A stretch of 64,000 bases of DNA, taken from Vespa crabro (taxonomy: Eukaryota > Arthropoda > Insecta > Hymenoptera > Vespidae). Location of the stretch: NCBI RefSeq assembly GCF_910589235.1, contig NC_060961.1, positions 7,679,057 to 7,743,056 of the forward strand. The letters are read 5' to 3'. Made by a program: the position numbers and the translations under genes. How positions within the stretch are numbered: the stretch's first letter is position 1; every line of letters begins with the position of its first letter. The notes under the pieces are model-generated. The model was given only the letters and a program-made list of their open reading frames with translations. It ran no database searches and had not been told where the DNA came from. This document shows, piece after piece, positions 51,008 through 63,890 of this stretch.

Positions 51008-51589
51008 TTAATGTGTTATCATGTATCTCTCTCGGTAAATATAGAATCGATTGTATAAGCAACGAATATCTCGATAGGAACTCGGCTTGAGCCGTAAGAA
51101 CGTTATTACGTCTGCTTCCTCTATCTTCGATATGCATTCCAAGCGAAATCGAGGGAAGAAGAACGGAGGCGTTCCAGTTATTACGAAGGCGACTTCAACT
51201 CGATATTCCGTGATGCTCGCGTGGTCTGTTCCGTGAGAACGTTTGCACCGTCGTCGATCTCTGCGATCGTTCTTGAAGAACACCAGAAAACCGTGGAGTC
51301 GGTAACCTGGCCAGGCAGCAGGTAGCAGTCTTGACTTGGTAAGGAACCAATGACGGGCGATGCCGATGCGGTAATTATCCAGGGAGCAAGAGGAGTCGTG
51401 CGAGCGACTTGGATCTTGCAAGATAGATAAAGAGGGAAAAAAGAAAGAGAGAGAAAGAGTGAGAGAGAGAGGAGAGAGGAGAGATAGATAGAGAGTTCCT
51501 CTCTCGTCCTGCAATCCAGGTGCTCGAGTGCACCTAATTACGAGCAAGAACACTAAACTGCAATTAACAAGCCTCCCCGACCACGCCAT
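51008..51589 (-). other. Longest open frame in the window (193 codons), with a signal-peptide-like start
   Basis: The minus-strand ATG at 51589 sits in a good insect start context (AAAATGGCG). The first residues, MAWSGRLVNCSLVFLLVI, look like a signal peptide: a charged start, a hydrophobic core, then RCTRAPG. About residues 33-57 are translated from a (TC)n microsatellite and are Ser/Leu-rich. The rest is basic, with a DRRDRRRCKRSHG stretch. No known family is visible. An embedded microsatellite is more typical of non-coding DNA. If real, only the first exon (about the first 30 codons) may be coding. Confidence 0.15.
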
Positions 51590-54500
51590 TTTATCTTATT
51601 GCCTCTCCACTTCGTCCTCTTCTTCCTCTTCTTTTTCATCGCTAGAGTAGGTCCCGAGCTCGGACGTGCTGACCTCGCCAAGGATGGATCCTGTCTCGAA
51701 CAGGAAATCGGCTATCCATCGAGAATCTCAACGATCAATGGATTCCTATCCTAATAGCTTCTATTATCTGCTTCAATTTTCTTATTTTCTTTTCTTTTAT
51801 TTTTTATTATTTTTCTTTTTCTTTTTTTTTCTCCTTTTTCTTTCTTTTTCTTTTTCTTTTTGAAGGGAAGGTGAGGAAGGTTTTTTATCAATAGCACTTC
51901 TTTTGTTTTCCCTTTATTCTTACAAGTGGTGGACGATTGTGCGAATGAAAATGGTACGTTCGAAGGATCGAAAGTAAAAGGTAAGGACGTGATATTTCGG
52001 TCATTGTTCCGAACGAGTGAAAGGTGAAAAATAATAAAATATAATCGAAGGGAGTTTGAGATAATGTGGAGGGAGGGGGATCGGGCCAAGTGCGAAGTCA
52101 CGTTTATTTAAACATCTTATTCTATCGAGGCAGTGAAGTAAGGTAAAACCACATTAATTTCCACCCACGGTGCAAGGAGCGAGTGTGACCTAAGGTCGGC
52201 CACGCAATAGAGAGCTCATTAGAATCATACTGGTACCGTTCCTCCGTTTGTTCCGTGGACAACCGGATTGTAATTTCGCGATCCTTTCTCCATAGTTCTT
52301 TGCCTTTACTTGCGACCCGTATCGTGAACCTCCCTGCATCCGCATTTCGAAGTGCATCGAAGAAGAAATTCAAGAATTATTTCCTTATCAATTTCATAAT
52401 CATTTATTTAAATTTTCTCAAGTAAATTTTTTCTTCTTCTTTGTTTTTTGTTTTATATGACCTTACTAGAAACATGTAGATAATTTCAATTAACTTGGAG
52501 GCCATGACATATTTTGTATACTTATATATATATTGTATATATAAAAGTATAATATCTAATGTTATCAGGCTAGTGACGAAGTTAAAATATTAAAAATTCG
52601 TCCTTCGAAATTGATCAGACAAGTAAATAAATATAATACTTAAGCAAAAATTCAAAACTCGAAGCACTTCGAAGCGTGGAATATCACGATTGTTATCTTT
52701 CTATAAGGTAACTTATGCTGACGAGTCGATGAAGTCGACGCTGACATTAAATTGAATTCGGAGCTAATGGTTCACGCAAGTGTCGGATCAAGGAGAGGAG
52801 AAAGAGGGATCGATCGATCATAAAAAAAAAAAAAACCGAAAAGAAAGGCAAGTATCCTCCTGCCAGTATTCTTTTTCTTTTTCACTTCTATAGAATGGTA
52901 ACCAAGTGGCAAGGTAATCGTATAATCCAGCCGTTTTCAGAAGCTAAATACGAAGTAAGGAGAAGTGTAAAGTATTAATTATCGGCCATCGTGCTACTTC
53001 CTTCGAGCAATGTGTTCTTTTTTTTTTTATTTATTTTTTCAAGGGTCACTCTATCCGTAATAATCTTTCCACAGTGAGAGATTCTCGATGTGTACAGCTA
53101 GCTTTCGGTCGTTACACGATAATCACGATAGCAAAGACGACGCGTGTCCCATCGGCATACCTATCTCTTTCTCTCTTTTTCTCTCTGTTTCACTTATGTA
53201 TTTACTACACGTAAAAAGAAAGAGAGAGAGAGAAGAAATACTGGTCAGTAATCCGTTCTAAAATGACTCGTGAAACGATTACGCGACTATACCGTCGTCG
53301 TTAGGACAATACGAACGGGAGTCCATCGGCTTAATCTTCCTATCCAACGCTGACTAATGTCCTCTGGCACTCGTAATATCGTGGTGTCACGTGGTTGCTG
53401 TTTCTGTCCCTCGTAGAATTCGTGAACGGCGAGTCTCTCGAATGGACCAGACAGACAGACAGTCGAGATGATTCAAGTCGAGAAGAGATTGTTAATCAAC
53501 TCTGTCGCCTTAACCGTAACCAATCGCGAGTATACGTGCTTGGCCGAGGGAATTATTACGAGTGTATTCGACGCAACCTCTGTCGTTTGGTTAAAGCACG
53601 TTATATGTCATTGTAAAATACACTTCGTCCATGATCATAAGTTTAAATGTCTTGGTATATCAATAAATTTAATATGAAAATAGTTAATTCGTTATTTGTT
53701 ACGAAAGGATTATATACGAATGTTAAAAAATAAATTTTGTCTTTTCTTTTTACGTTAAATAAATCTATCGTAATCTCTTCTTGTCTAATTTTATATCTCC
53801 ATTTCTTCCAATAAGTTTTATTTTTTTCCTAATTAATTTATTCTATATATTACTTATTCAATAATGCACAAATAAAATTGCAAAGTAAGCTTTAATATAC
53901 GAAATGACATATATATTCTTAATTTAATTGGCAACTGTCCGATGACAAATTAACGTGACATCTACATGCATACTGTAATTTTTATGAGACAAGAATTCTC
54001 ATCTTAAATTTTGAGCGACATTTATTTAATGTCAACAAAATTCGCGACGTTCACAGACAGGTAAAAAGAAAAAGGGCCGGCTGGTTGTAATTTAGCGTGC
54101 GGCGCCATCGCTCTTCGCGTCCCTTCGACGAACAGGACGGAGTCTAATTGCGTCGAGCGAGATGCGAAAAGGGTGAGTGGAGAGGGGAGAAGAGAGGGTT
54201 GAGAAAAAATTCGACGTCGCTCGTTAAGCGTCTTCCTCGCCACCATCGTTTCTCCTGTGTCCTGAGGCTATCGAAATCAGCATGGTATGTCAAAATCTTT
54301 CTCACGCCTTTCATGGAATTCAAATTTTTAATGAGAAATTAATTGGAGACATTTTATTTTGTGTATTAACATTTATCAATACGTTAAAGTATAAAAGTAT
54401 AAAAAAACGAGTTAAACAGGTCAATTATCATGCCCATAATCAATAAAAACTAATGAAACGTGTCGATACATATATTTATCGAGATTATTATTTATGTTAT

Positions 54501-54734
54501 AATATATAGATATTTCAATAAATCCGATATTCATCACGTTTGTAATTATATAAACATATATATATATATATATATATATAGCGTACGATTTTAATTCGTA
54601 CGATTAATTGCACCTATACATTCGAGATCTTACAAATATCTTTAATCTCCAAGCAACTGTTATTTTCACATGAACACGCACGTCACACGTTAGGTAACGT
54701 TACGCATAAATCCAACACTCGAAAAAGTATATAT

Positions 54735-54821
54735 AAGTATATATAAATATATATACATATATATAAGTATATGTATAAGTATATATAAATATATATACAT
54801 ATATATAAGTATATGTATAAG

Positions 54822-54838
<17 letters not shown>
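54735..54838. repeat. 42-base AT-rich tandem repeat, about 2.5 copies
   Basis: The unit starts AAGTATATATAAATATATAT and recurs at 54735, 54777 and 54819 with no visible change, then passes into a (TA)n tract to about 54865. A higher-order unit built from TA dinucleotides suggests recent slippage or unequal exchange. Confidence 0.75.
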
Positions 54839-54866
<28 letters not shown>

Positions 54867-55058
54867 TTTCTCGAGTCTCAAGTCTCTTACAATAGAGGAA
54901 AAATCATTTTTCTCAATGATTCACGTCGATCCCACGATCGAGCTTTAGAAAAGGTCGGTCCTATGTATGATGTTGGCTCCTTCGAAGCAAATCTATCCGG
55001 AACACGAATAACCATGGAATAAAGTGGAACCACGCCCAATGTATTCTCTCTCTGTCTC

Positions 55059-55072
55059 TTTTTCTCTCTCTA

Positions 55073-55156
<84 letters not shown>
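55059..55156. repeat. (CT)n tract of about 98 bases
   Basis: CT with one TATC and one TTT interruption, then pure for more than 60 bases. Confidence 0.9.
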
Positions 55157-55158
<2 letters not shown>

Positions 55159-56224
55159 AAATACACCTGCACCCGCGAAGCTCGTTATAAAGGCGCGCGA
55201 GCTCGCCTCTAAACTGCCCTGTGGCAGCAGCCTTTTCTCCTTTTCTCCTTTTCGTTGTGCGTGGGCGGCACAACACACGCGGACGAATACGAATCGCGAG
55301 AGGATACACAGTGGACTCTCTCGAGCGTGCCGTTCCACAGAGACGATATACTAATTTGCGTATTGTCGTTCCGCTAGCCGCACACACTACGCTCGACTAT
55401 TTCTCCATCTCTTTCTATCTTTTTCTCCTTACTCTTCGAGGAGCTCCTACGCGAACGAGGAACTGAAATTTTCTCTTAGGTAATTTTGATAAATGATAGA
55501 CCGTGCAATAGAGAACTGAACAACGGTGTGCGCCGTAGGTACACCTTCTATGCTTTCGTTTCTACGAATTATTTCTAAGATTTATACGTAAGATTATACC
55601 AAGGATAATGAGGTATATCGTTATTTATTTAAAAAGAAAGGAGAGAAAATAAAAGGGAGAAAGAGAAAAAGAAATAATCAAAAAAAAATGAATAAATAAA
55701 TAAAATAATAATAATAATAAAGGAAAGAAAAAAGGTCCAGTTATTTTTATCGATCGTCGTGATTATATATCTTCCGATGACCTCCGATCTTCAGGCAATT
55801 ACGTTTATCATTCGTACATATTAATATATACCGGAAATCGATACTCGAGATTTTCTCGCTCGAAGTAACACAGTATTATAGAAAACGAAGGTAAATTGAG
55901 ATAATTAAAGATGAGCGTGTTAAATATCCCGAAAGGAGCTTGCGGTAGCTATACCAGGTCATGATAGGTTATCAATTTGTATCTATCAATATGATGATAT
56001 TCATTAAGACCTTTCCCAATGAAATTCCTTCCTACTTCTTAGAAATAAAAAATTAAAAATAAATAAAAAGAAAAGAACGAAAAGGAAAATAGAGAAAATA
56101 TAAAATAAAAAAGACAATTCACCTACGGACGAACGATTTTCATTAGAGGGCTCGTCGCCAATTAGTGTTCGAACTTAAGCACCGAGAATTAAATCGGCAC
56201 TTCAGATTTTCTTTATCATTATTC

Positions 56225-56256
56225 TACTTTATACTTTATACTTTATACTTTATACC
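56225..56256. repeat. Heptamer tandem repeat (TACTTTA)x4.4
   Basis: TACTTTA occurs four times head to tail from 56225, with a partial fifth. Confidence 0.85.
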
Positions 56257-57326
56257 TGCGTAAGGAAGTCGTATACAAGTACTTAGTAAATAAGAAAATC
56301 CATGATAATCGATATTTAGCATATTACTCTTCGAAAAAAGATATATGATCGAGGAGTGGAGAAACTTAATGATTAGAGCAAATCTAACTGGATATCTCTC
56401 CATGAAGATAACTTTTCGAATTATATGTAAGCTTTCCTCATATTTCTATATCCCTATCTCGTTCAGTGCAAATACGATTTATACATATGTATATATCTAT
56501 ATAAAGATATGAGCATGGATATATGTATCTGTACATATAGTCTCATATATATATATGACTCGCATTAATTGCAAACGATTCCTATGTCGATCTGATCCGT
56601 GAGAGACATCGATTCTGTTACGGATCGCAGCTCTTGCCGGTCGAACCGTGGCTTCTGAGATTAAATGGCGCTCGTGATATCAGTTGTAATTGATAATTGA
56701 TCGAAAGACAGTAGTGCTTCCGTGCGAATAAATTTTCTCTTGTAATCGTCACAAAATTACTTGGAATAATCTTTAATGAACTTTTACCATAACATAAATT
56801 TCAAGATAATAATATTAATCGAATTGTATCGATTATTGGATAATAATTTCGATTAGATTTTATCAATGAACATATATATGTGCGTGGAGATTTATAAAGA
56901 AAAAAAGATATCGATGAATTATTCGATGAAATTTATAATATTTTGATACACAAAAAAATCATCAAACGTAATAAAATTTGTACTTCGTGAAAATCTCTAT
57001 CTATGTATTATGTTAATCAGGATTTCCTTAAAAAAAATCACAAATTTTCCTTGAGAAAGAACGTTCCTTGAAAGAAAATACGCGGTCCCTTACCGAAAGA
57101 TCTTGAGATTATTTCCCTATCTCGATCCTTGTTTACGGCGATCAACGTCAAGAAGAGCGCCTTAAAAGTGCAAACATTTCGATAGGTTCCAATAGAAGTT
57201 ACAAAACTCTCATACCCTTCGGGTAGTTCCTTGAGTATCATCGATACTCGATGGAAATCCTCTTAAATTTCACGAGGAGGAGAAGGAGAAAAAAAGAAGA
57301 AAAAAAAAAAGAAAAAAAGAAGAAGT

Positions 57327-57371
<45 letters not shown>

Positions 57372-57788
57372 TAAAGAAAACTTTTCAGTGGAAAAATTTT
57401 CAGAAGCATCCGAATACTTTATCAACTTTACATTAAAGGGAAACAAAATCTAATAAATAAATATAAATAATGTAATGTAAGGATGTAAGGAATTCGTTTT
57501 TCTATAGTGGTATTACGTACGGATCGAATATTAAAGTTCAATGAAATGAAGAGGATCCCATGAGAATCTAGAAAAAAAATAGAGAAAGAGAGAGAAAGAT
57601 AAAGGAGAAAAAAGAAAGAAAAATATAAAAAATAAAGAAGATCGCGTCTCGCTCCAGAGACTAAGCGACTTGCGTCATTTGGTTTTTCTGCCGGATGTGC
57701 TTGAGCGAGCGAGAGGTAGTCAAGCGGATGCGAGAGACACGTAGTACAAATGTAAATGATCGATGAGTTATGAGCGCTTTAACTGCGG

Positions 57789-57790
57789 TA

Positions 57791-57860
<70 letters not shown>

Positions 57861-57890
57861 TCTTTCTATCTACCTGTCTCTCTCATCCAC
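57789..57890. repeat. (CT)n tract with interruptions
   Basis: About 100 bases of CT broken by TTT and TATC. Confidence 0.9.
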
Positions 57891-58570
57891 AATCACGAAT
57901 AATTACAATTATTTCGCGGTCCGAGCTCGCGACACGGATCGTGTAACGTGATCGGAACGATGCCGATGTACTCATCCGTCGCATATATATGTGTGCGTGT
58001 ATCTATGCGTATGCATTTGCGTGTTTGTATGTATGTGTATGCATGTGTATATTTTTATATATAAGTATCTATTTCTCCAATCGTGATTCTGCTTCGAGAA
58101 ATATGGAAAAAAGAAATAAGAAACAAGGACTCATGAATAAATATAAATTACGGTAGTAACTTACGGCCGTGCAATTTGCTCTTTGATCCTTCGATGATTC
58201 ACCGAAGACGACGTTTTCCTTTTGTGCGACGGATGCATTTAATGACATCTAACACGTTAGATAAGTAGGGTGGAATGATCATCGATTACAATCTGGAAAC
58301 TCCTGATATTCAAGAAGAAAAAAAGAAGACAGAAAAAGAGAGAAAGAGAGACAGAAAGAGTGAGAGAAAGAGAAAGAGAGAAGAACTCTTCGAATCTACT
58401 TACATTATACATATTTATACCGGAAGTCATGGATTATTCTATTTACGTATATCTATATTGTATCCGTATTTATCCTCATGGAATTTCACGATGGAGAATA
58501 GGCTATCGTTTACTCGCCATATGCCATGACAAATAATTTTCGCGCACGCTCGTTCGACTCTCGAAACAGG

Positions 58571-58606
58571 TGCGCGCGCGAGCGCGCGTTCGTCCTCACG
58601 ACGAAC
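58571..58606. other. GC-alternating run and adjacent hairpin
   Basis: TGCGCGCGCG-AGCGCGCG (58571-58588) is Z-DNA prone. It is followed by GTTCGTC and GACGAAC around CTCAC (58588-58606). Confidence 0.4.
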
Positions 58607-58709
58607 TTTAGAAACTCGCTTTTTTCTCCCTCGTTTCTGTCTCCCATCTGTCGAGAGTTCAGATAACAACAATACTGATACTTTCCTATACAAACTCATA
58701 TATACCTCC

Positions 58710-58830
58710 ATAAGATATAGGTAAATACTTACTTACTTACTTATTTATTTATTTACTTACTTACATATACGCGCATGAATACGTAAGTGCATAAGTTAGT
58801 AAGTAAGTACTTACGTATACAGTCGAGTTT
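58710..58830. repeat. (ACTT)/(ATTT) array with inverted (AAGT) copies
   Basis: A head-to-tail TTAC/TTAT run (58730-58765) is followed after about 25 bases by AGTAAGTAAGTACTTACG in opposite orientation. Together they could fold into an imperfect hairpin. Confidence 0.65.
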
Positions 58831-60108
58831 GCGCTCTGTTACTTTGTGATCTCGCATTTTTACACATAAGAAGGACAACCCACGTTCGATAATTATACTC
58901 GAGAAAAGTAAGTGTAGTTACGTATGTAGTACGTATGACGATTCGATTCGTCACGCTCATAAAAACGAACGAGTTTTCGAGCTAACTCTGTCGAAGAAAA
59001 TGAGAGAATGACGTAAGCCAGTTTACATTGAGGACCTCATACGTTCATTATCGTTTCATTAGATCGTATAATTAATCCTCGCGAGCTAATTGAATTCGTT
59101 TTGGAAGGAATAAATTATTCTTTGGAATTTTCTACGCTCGATATCTCATTTATCAAAGCACGTAACGCACTTCACTCTGACTCATTTATACATTCTTTTA
59201 AAAAAAAATCATTAACTAATGCTAAAGTTGGATATTGATATTCATAGTAAATACATAATTACCCACCCACGTTGATTCAGGTAGGTATAGAAAATAAAAC
59301 TATCAACTACCAGTTATATTTCAATTGATCTCTCGCTAAAACGAGAAATTGCAAATTGTTACAAATTATTCATTCGAGTACCTTCTACATGCTACCGAAT
59401 TGATTTTTTCTTTTTTATCGTTTTCCTTTTCTTTTTTTTTTGTTTTCTTTCCTTTCCTTTGCTTTTCTTTTCCTTTGTCCAACACGTAAAATGTCGAGAC
59501 GTCGATCGCGATATTACCGTATATCCGCCGATTTCTGCGCGCACCGTAATAAAAAGACGAAAAAGAAAAAGAAAAAGAAAAAAAAAGAAGGGACGAGACC
59601 GGGTGAAATATAAAACTCTTCTCCGTCAAGAGGGCCGATGCGAAACAATGAACTCTGTAATTTTCTCGAGCGACGACGTATACCTACCCCGAGACCCTTT
59701 TCACGCGGCCACCATAGCCCTGGGCTTCCAGTTTTTCTGTAGAATAAAGGCAACATCCACGTCGATCTCGCCGAGATTGAGCTATCAAGAGATCGGCCTT
59801 ATCGATCTTCTCTTAGCTTCTATCGCATCGTCGAAATGAATCGATTCGATAAAACATCTTAGAAACGACTAATTATTTTATCGATATTTTTTTAATGAAT
59901 CCGAGATATCCTTCCGTCGCGATTAATCGTAATGATTTACGTATTCGAACAATACTTCGATGATCATTTATTCAATGTTTTTCTTGTATCGACAATAATT
60001 TCAAGATTATGTAATGCCATTAATAATTTTTTTTATTATTGCATTTTTATCCGATGATTGTATTACATCTGATCCATGCAATTTTTATATTATACAATTT
60101 ATATATAC

Positions 60109-60152
<44 letters not shown>

Positions 60153-60689
60153 ATGTACATATATATGTTTATGTTATAAGTAGGGATCAATTCTTTGAAG
60201 AATTATTATTACAAGTACAATAACTTTCTATTTCGAATTTCTTCATTAACGATCTATCGTAAAATAATTTCTGTTTATAGTAATAACAATCTTGTGATCG
60301 TACTTGTTAAATACGAAATAAACATTTACGTTATCAATTAGACAGATTAAGATTAAAAAAGCAAAAAAAAGGGGGGGGAAAAAAAAGAAAAAGAAGTGTA
60401 GTCGATTTGAAGGAAAAAAAAAAAAGAAAAGAAAAGATCGTGCGGCTAATTGAAGATGATTCACGAAATTTGATATAGTTCGTTTAAAAAAAAATTAAGC
60501 GTCGAATCTCGTTTGGTATCAAGATCGTAAAAGTTTACATGGAGAGCGTTGAGAAATTTGTTTCTCTTAATGCATCTCATCAAGAGCGTGCAAAAGAAAT
60601 CAAGCGCTCAATTTTCGTTCTCTTTTTCTGAGTTTCATTAAAATTCGAAGAAATCGGTTGACTCGCGCTCGAGCCCGATAGGATGGAGA

Positions 60690-60900
60690 GAATCGTGTTC
60701 CGTTAATCATCACTTAACGACGTCGTATTATACCGTCTTTTCCGCTCGCGTTTTATGCAAAAGAACATGTAATTCGTTACACGTGAACCGGCAATAACTT
60801 CATTACCACGTAGGCTAATTATGAGAAATTAGTACGAGGCTAATAACAACGTGGCATTTCTCGATCGAGATTTCATCGATCAAAAGCATTCGTGGTCAAT
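60690..60900. promoter_or_regulatory. Candidate conserved non-coding block
   Basis: Repeat-free block with TTTTATGCAAAAG, TTACACGTGAACC (E-box), CTAATTATGAG, GCTAATAACAACG and a CGATCGAG/CGATC cluster. The reading frames are short. A regulatory role is inferred. Confidence 0.2.
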
Positions 60901-60915
60901 ATTACTACCTCTTTT

Positions 60916-60919
<4 letters not shown>

Positions 60920-60974
<55 letters not shown>
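60920..60974. repeat. (CT)n microsatellite
   Basis: CT run with a few TTT interruptions. Confidence 0.9.
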
Positions 60975-61620
60975 ATCCTTCTTACTAATAAATATAAAGA
61001 AGAAAAAAAAATATAGACGATCAAATCCTTTCATAGTACATTCGCCACGCGTGTGGTCTTTTAAATAATAAATTATTAAACAAGTTTCTAATTCGTCTAA
61101 GTGAAATGTTAAATAAATCGTTTCAGAAAAAGATATAGATCGAAGTTACTTAAATAATAATATTTTACATGTATATTTCGATTATAATATTATTATACCA
61201 TAAGATAAAGATATCGTTAATATTATCGGGTTTGTTGAGAGTGAACCGTAGAGGAAAGGAAGGCTCGAAGGAGGTACAACGAGGTGTCCTACTGTCCTCA
61301 GAGGAATTTGCGATGTCGGATCGTGCGAAGGTGAATGAGTCGAGGACACACTGGTGGCACTTGTAATTACATGATCTATAGAGGTTCCACCGTAGAATTA
61401 AGATTCCACGTAGGGAAAAATCGAGAGAAGTTTACGACTCCTCTTTGATCGTTTCAAGTCGTTTCTAAGCAAAATGTATAGACTTGAAGAAGAAAAAGAA
61501 AGAGAGAGAGAGAGAGAAAACGTGTATAAGAGTCGGTCAACCGCATCGATGAGAGAAGAGCTTCAGATAAAGCCTATAGCCTAGCTCTATCTCTCTCTTT
61601 CGCTTATATACACGTAAATA

Positions 61621-61625
<5 letters not shown>

Positions 61626-61669
<44 letters not shown>
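61626..61669. repeat. (GA)n microsatellite
   Basis: GA run. A shorter one is at 61500-61518. Confidence 0.9.
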
Positions 61670-61671
<2 letters not shown>

Positions 61672-61714
61672 CGATAGGAACACACACTAACTCACGTTAG
61701 CGAGTACCGACGCT

Positions 61715-61860
61715 AAGTCACGACCTACTAATGAATGATTATGCTACAATTTGCCCCGGGACGGCAGCTATCGCAATTTATTAAATTACAGTGATTCGTG
61801 CCCCGGCTCTCAGCATCCGGTAGTCGCGCGTCGCTATTCGCGAGGATAATTCCCCTCGTC
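61715..61860. promoter_or_regulatory. Candidate conserved non-coding block
   Basis: Complex block with ACTAATGAATGATTATG, GCCCCGGGACGG, CAATTTATTAAATTACAG and CpG-rich CGCGCGTCGC. It is bounded by (GA)n on the left and a TA/GTAC run on the right. No coding frame. Confidence 0.2.
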
Positions 61861-62553
61861 GATTTTCGATTCCGATTCTGTCCTGGTGTTTCGCGTAAAA
61901 TCTTTATCTATCTGTGTACGTATGTACATATGTACGTATGTATATATGCATACAAGTAGATTTATCTCGATATGTCTAACCTCATTCAAACGAATATTCT
62001 TCGTGAAATGTATCGCGTGGAATCTTTCAGATGATCGTAATTACGTATATATATATATATATATATATTCTGTTTTGTTTTCTTTTTAGTTCTATCAGAT
62101 TGCGCGATGACGAATCGATGGCCTTTTATCGTTTCAAACCGTGAACATCGATTTCAAGATGATATTCGAATAATACGATGCCGTGAATTTCATTATTCAG
62201 GTTTGAGTCTATGATTCTCGTTAATAGAAAATAAAATAATCTCTTTCGTTGATCCAGGTATCTTCTTTCTTCGTTTTTTCTTCTTCTTTTTCTTTTTTCT
62301 TTTTTTTTCCTTTTTCGTTCAATATAATTCGTATGAACATTCGCAGGTGTAAAGAATTACTAACACAAAATATTACTACATAGACGTATAAAATAACTCG
62401 AAGTAAATATTAAAAGAACGACAAATTTACGAAAGTATCATGTAAAAGTTTTACGCTCATGTTTTTGACGAACGAAGGTGTGGTAACACTCGTGGTAATT
62501 AAAATTGTGCTCTTGTTCTCACGATACTCATTTAAAATGCACGATGTTAATAA

Positions 62554-62706
62554 AAGGGAAAGATTATATGGAGATGTGAGACTAGTCGTCTCCATGCTTC
62601 TGAAGGATTATACATAAACGAGTTGTCACGATTAGAAGAAGAAGACAACGACGACGACAACGAAGATGACGAAGATGACGAAGACGACGACGGAGATGAC
62701 GAGTAG
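62554..62706 (+). other. Open segment ending in an acidic Asp/Glu tail
   Basis: Frame with no ATG, open from 62554. It includes LYINELSRLEEED and ends with about 20 Asp/Glu/Asn codons before TAG at 62704. It is built on GAC/GAA/GAT triplets (62635-62703). An acidic C-terminal exon is possible but a triplet microsatellite is likelier. Confidence 0.1.
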
Positions 62707-62890
62707 AACGGATCGCAAGATTCTATCTTCCATGATTAGCATTAAATTAGATGACAAGAGCACGACGCGGCTTAGTCTCGCATCAGCGTTACGTAACGAC
62801 GATTACGATTCTTTCTTACATTGCAGTTACTCGTTCGTTGCTGCGTAATATAATCTCCTTTACTTCGATTGTTTCTATACTACAAGTCTC

Positions 62891-62893
<3 letters not shown>

Positions 62894-62949
<56 letters not shown>
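62894..62949. repeat. (TA)28 microsatellite
   Basis: Pure TA run after GC. Confidence 0.9.
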
Positions 62950-62952
<3 letters not shown>

Positions 62953-63252
62953 AAAAGACGGATATGTATATAAAATAATACGACATCGAAGGAAAATCAG
63001 TCGTGTAACACTACTACCAATGAAATTGTACATTTTCTCGTTATTTTGTTTTTTATCTTCTTTTTTTTTCTTAATCTTTTCTTTTTTATCGTCTTGATAT
63101 TACTTACACTCATTATTACCGTCGTCGTTCTTAATTCCTTCTTGCACAAGATCACTTCGAGGAACACGACTCGCTTCAAGAAAATCTAATCGATTAAATA
63201 TCAATATCGAATAGAAAAAAAGTATATGACGAATGTTGAAAATGATTTACCG

Positions 63253-63289
<37 letters not shown>

Positions 63290-63569
63290 TGCTGCTATAA
63301 TGTTTCCGTATGAACGTGTATGTATTCGTAAATAAATTAATTTATTGTAGGAAGGAAGAATGAATTATAAAAAGATTGAAAAATGGAGAATTCTTAGCTT
63401 TCAATGACGAATTTTGACTGTAACATCGAAAAACGAAGGATAGACAAGAAGAATAAAAAGAAGCAGAAAGAAAGAAAAAGAGGGAGAGAGAGAGAGAGAG
63501 AAAGAAAAAGAATCATATTATCCATCGTATATACGGGAATTCGAGACGGAATCGTTGCGTGTCGATGCA

Positions 63570-63745
63570 GTCATAAACAAGGGGCCATTAATTTAGCCAC
63601 GAAGGATGCCCAATATCCTTCGAAAGCTTTTGCGGCGATGCACCGATAGGCAGCTAACGCGCGGATAAAATAAGTTTAAGGGCGTGAAATTGGAAGTAAT
63701 TTTACAAGCCATAACGATCTACTAAATCTGTAAAATAATTAAGGG
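63570..63745. promoter_or_regulatory. Candidate conserved non-coding block
   Basis: GGCCATTAATTTAGCC, an AAGGAT/ATCCTT inverted pair (63602-63620), GGATAAAATAAG, AGCCATAACG and AATTAAGGGCG occur in a repeat-free stretch. Homeodomain/Hox-type words suggest a regulatory element. Confidence 0.2.
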
Positions 63746-63811
63746 CGCAGATGTTCCTCCTCCCGTTTTACCACCCCCGACTACTTCACCTTCTCAACCC
63801 CCACGACCTAA

Positions 63812-63890
63812 TCCCTTACTCCTTCTTCTTCTTCTCCTCCTTTTCATGATTCTTCTTCTTCTTCTTCTTCTTCTTCTTCTTTTCTTGTCT
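63812..63890. repeat. (CTT)n / (CTC) triplet repeat
   Basis: CTT and TCC triplets, two blocks split by TTTTCATGA. Long frames on either strand here are low-complexity artefacts. Confidence 0.85.

Larger units (their letters stand above)
46746..56000. other. Non-coding stretch with a few unassigned open frames
   Basis: Mostly AT-rich filler with A- and T-rich runs. The weak upstream-exon candidate and the frames near 50.5 and 51.3 kb are listed separately. Complex DNA also occurs at 53260-53620 and 54040-54300. Confidence 0.55.
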
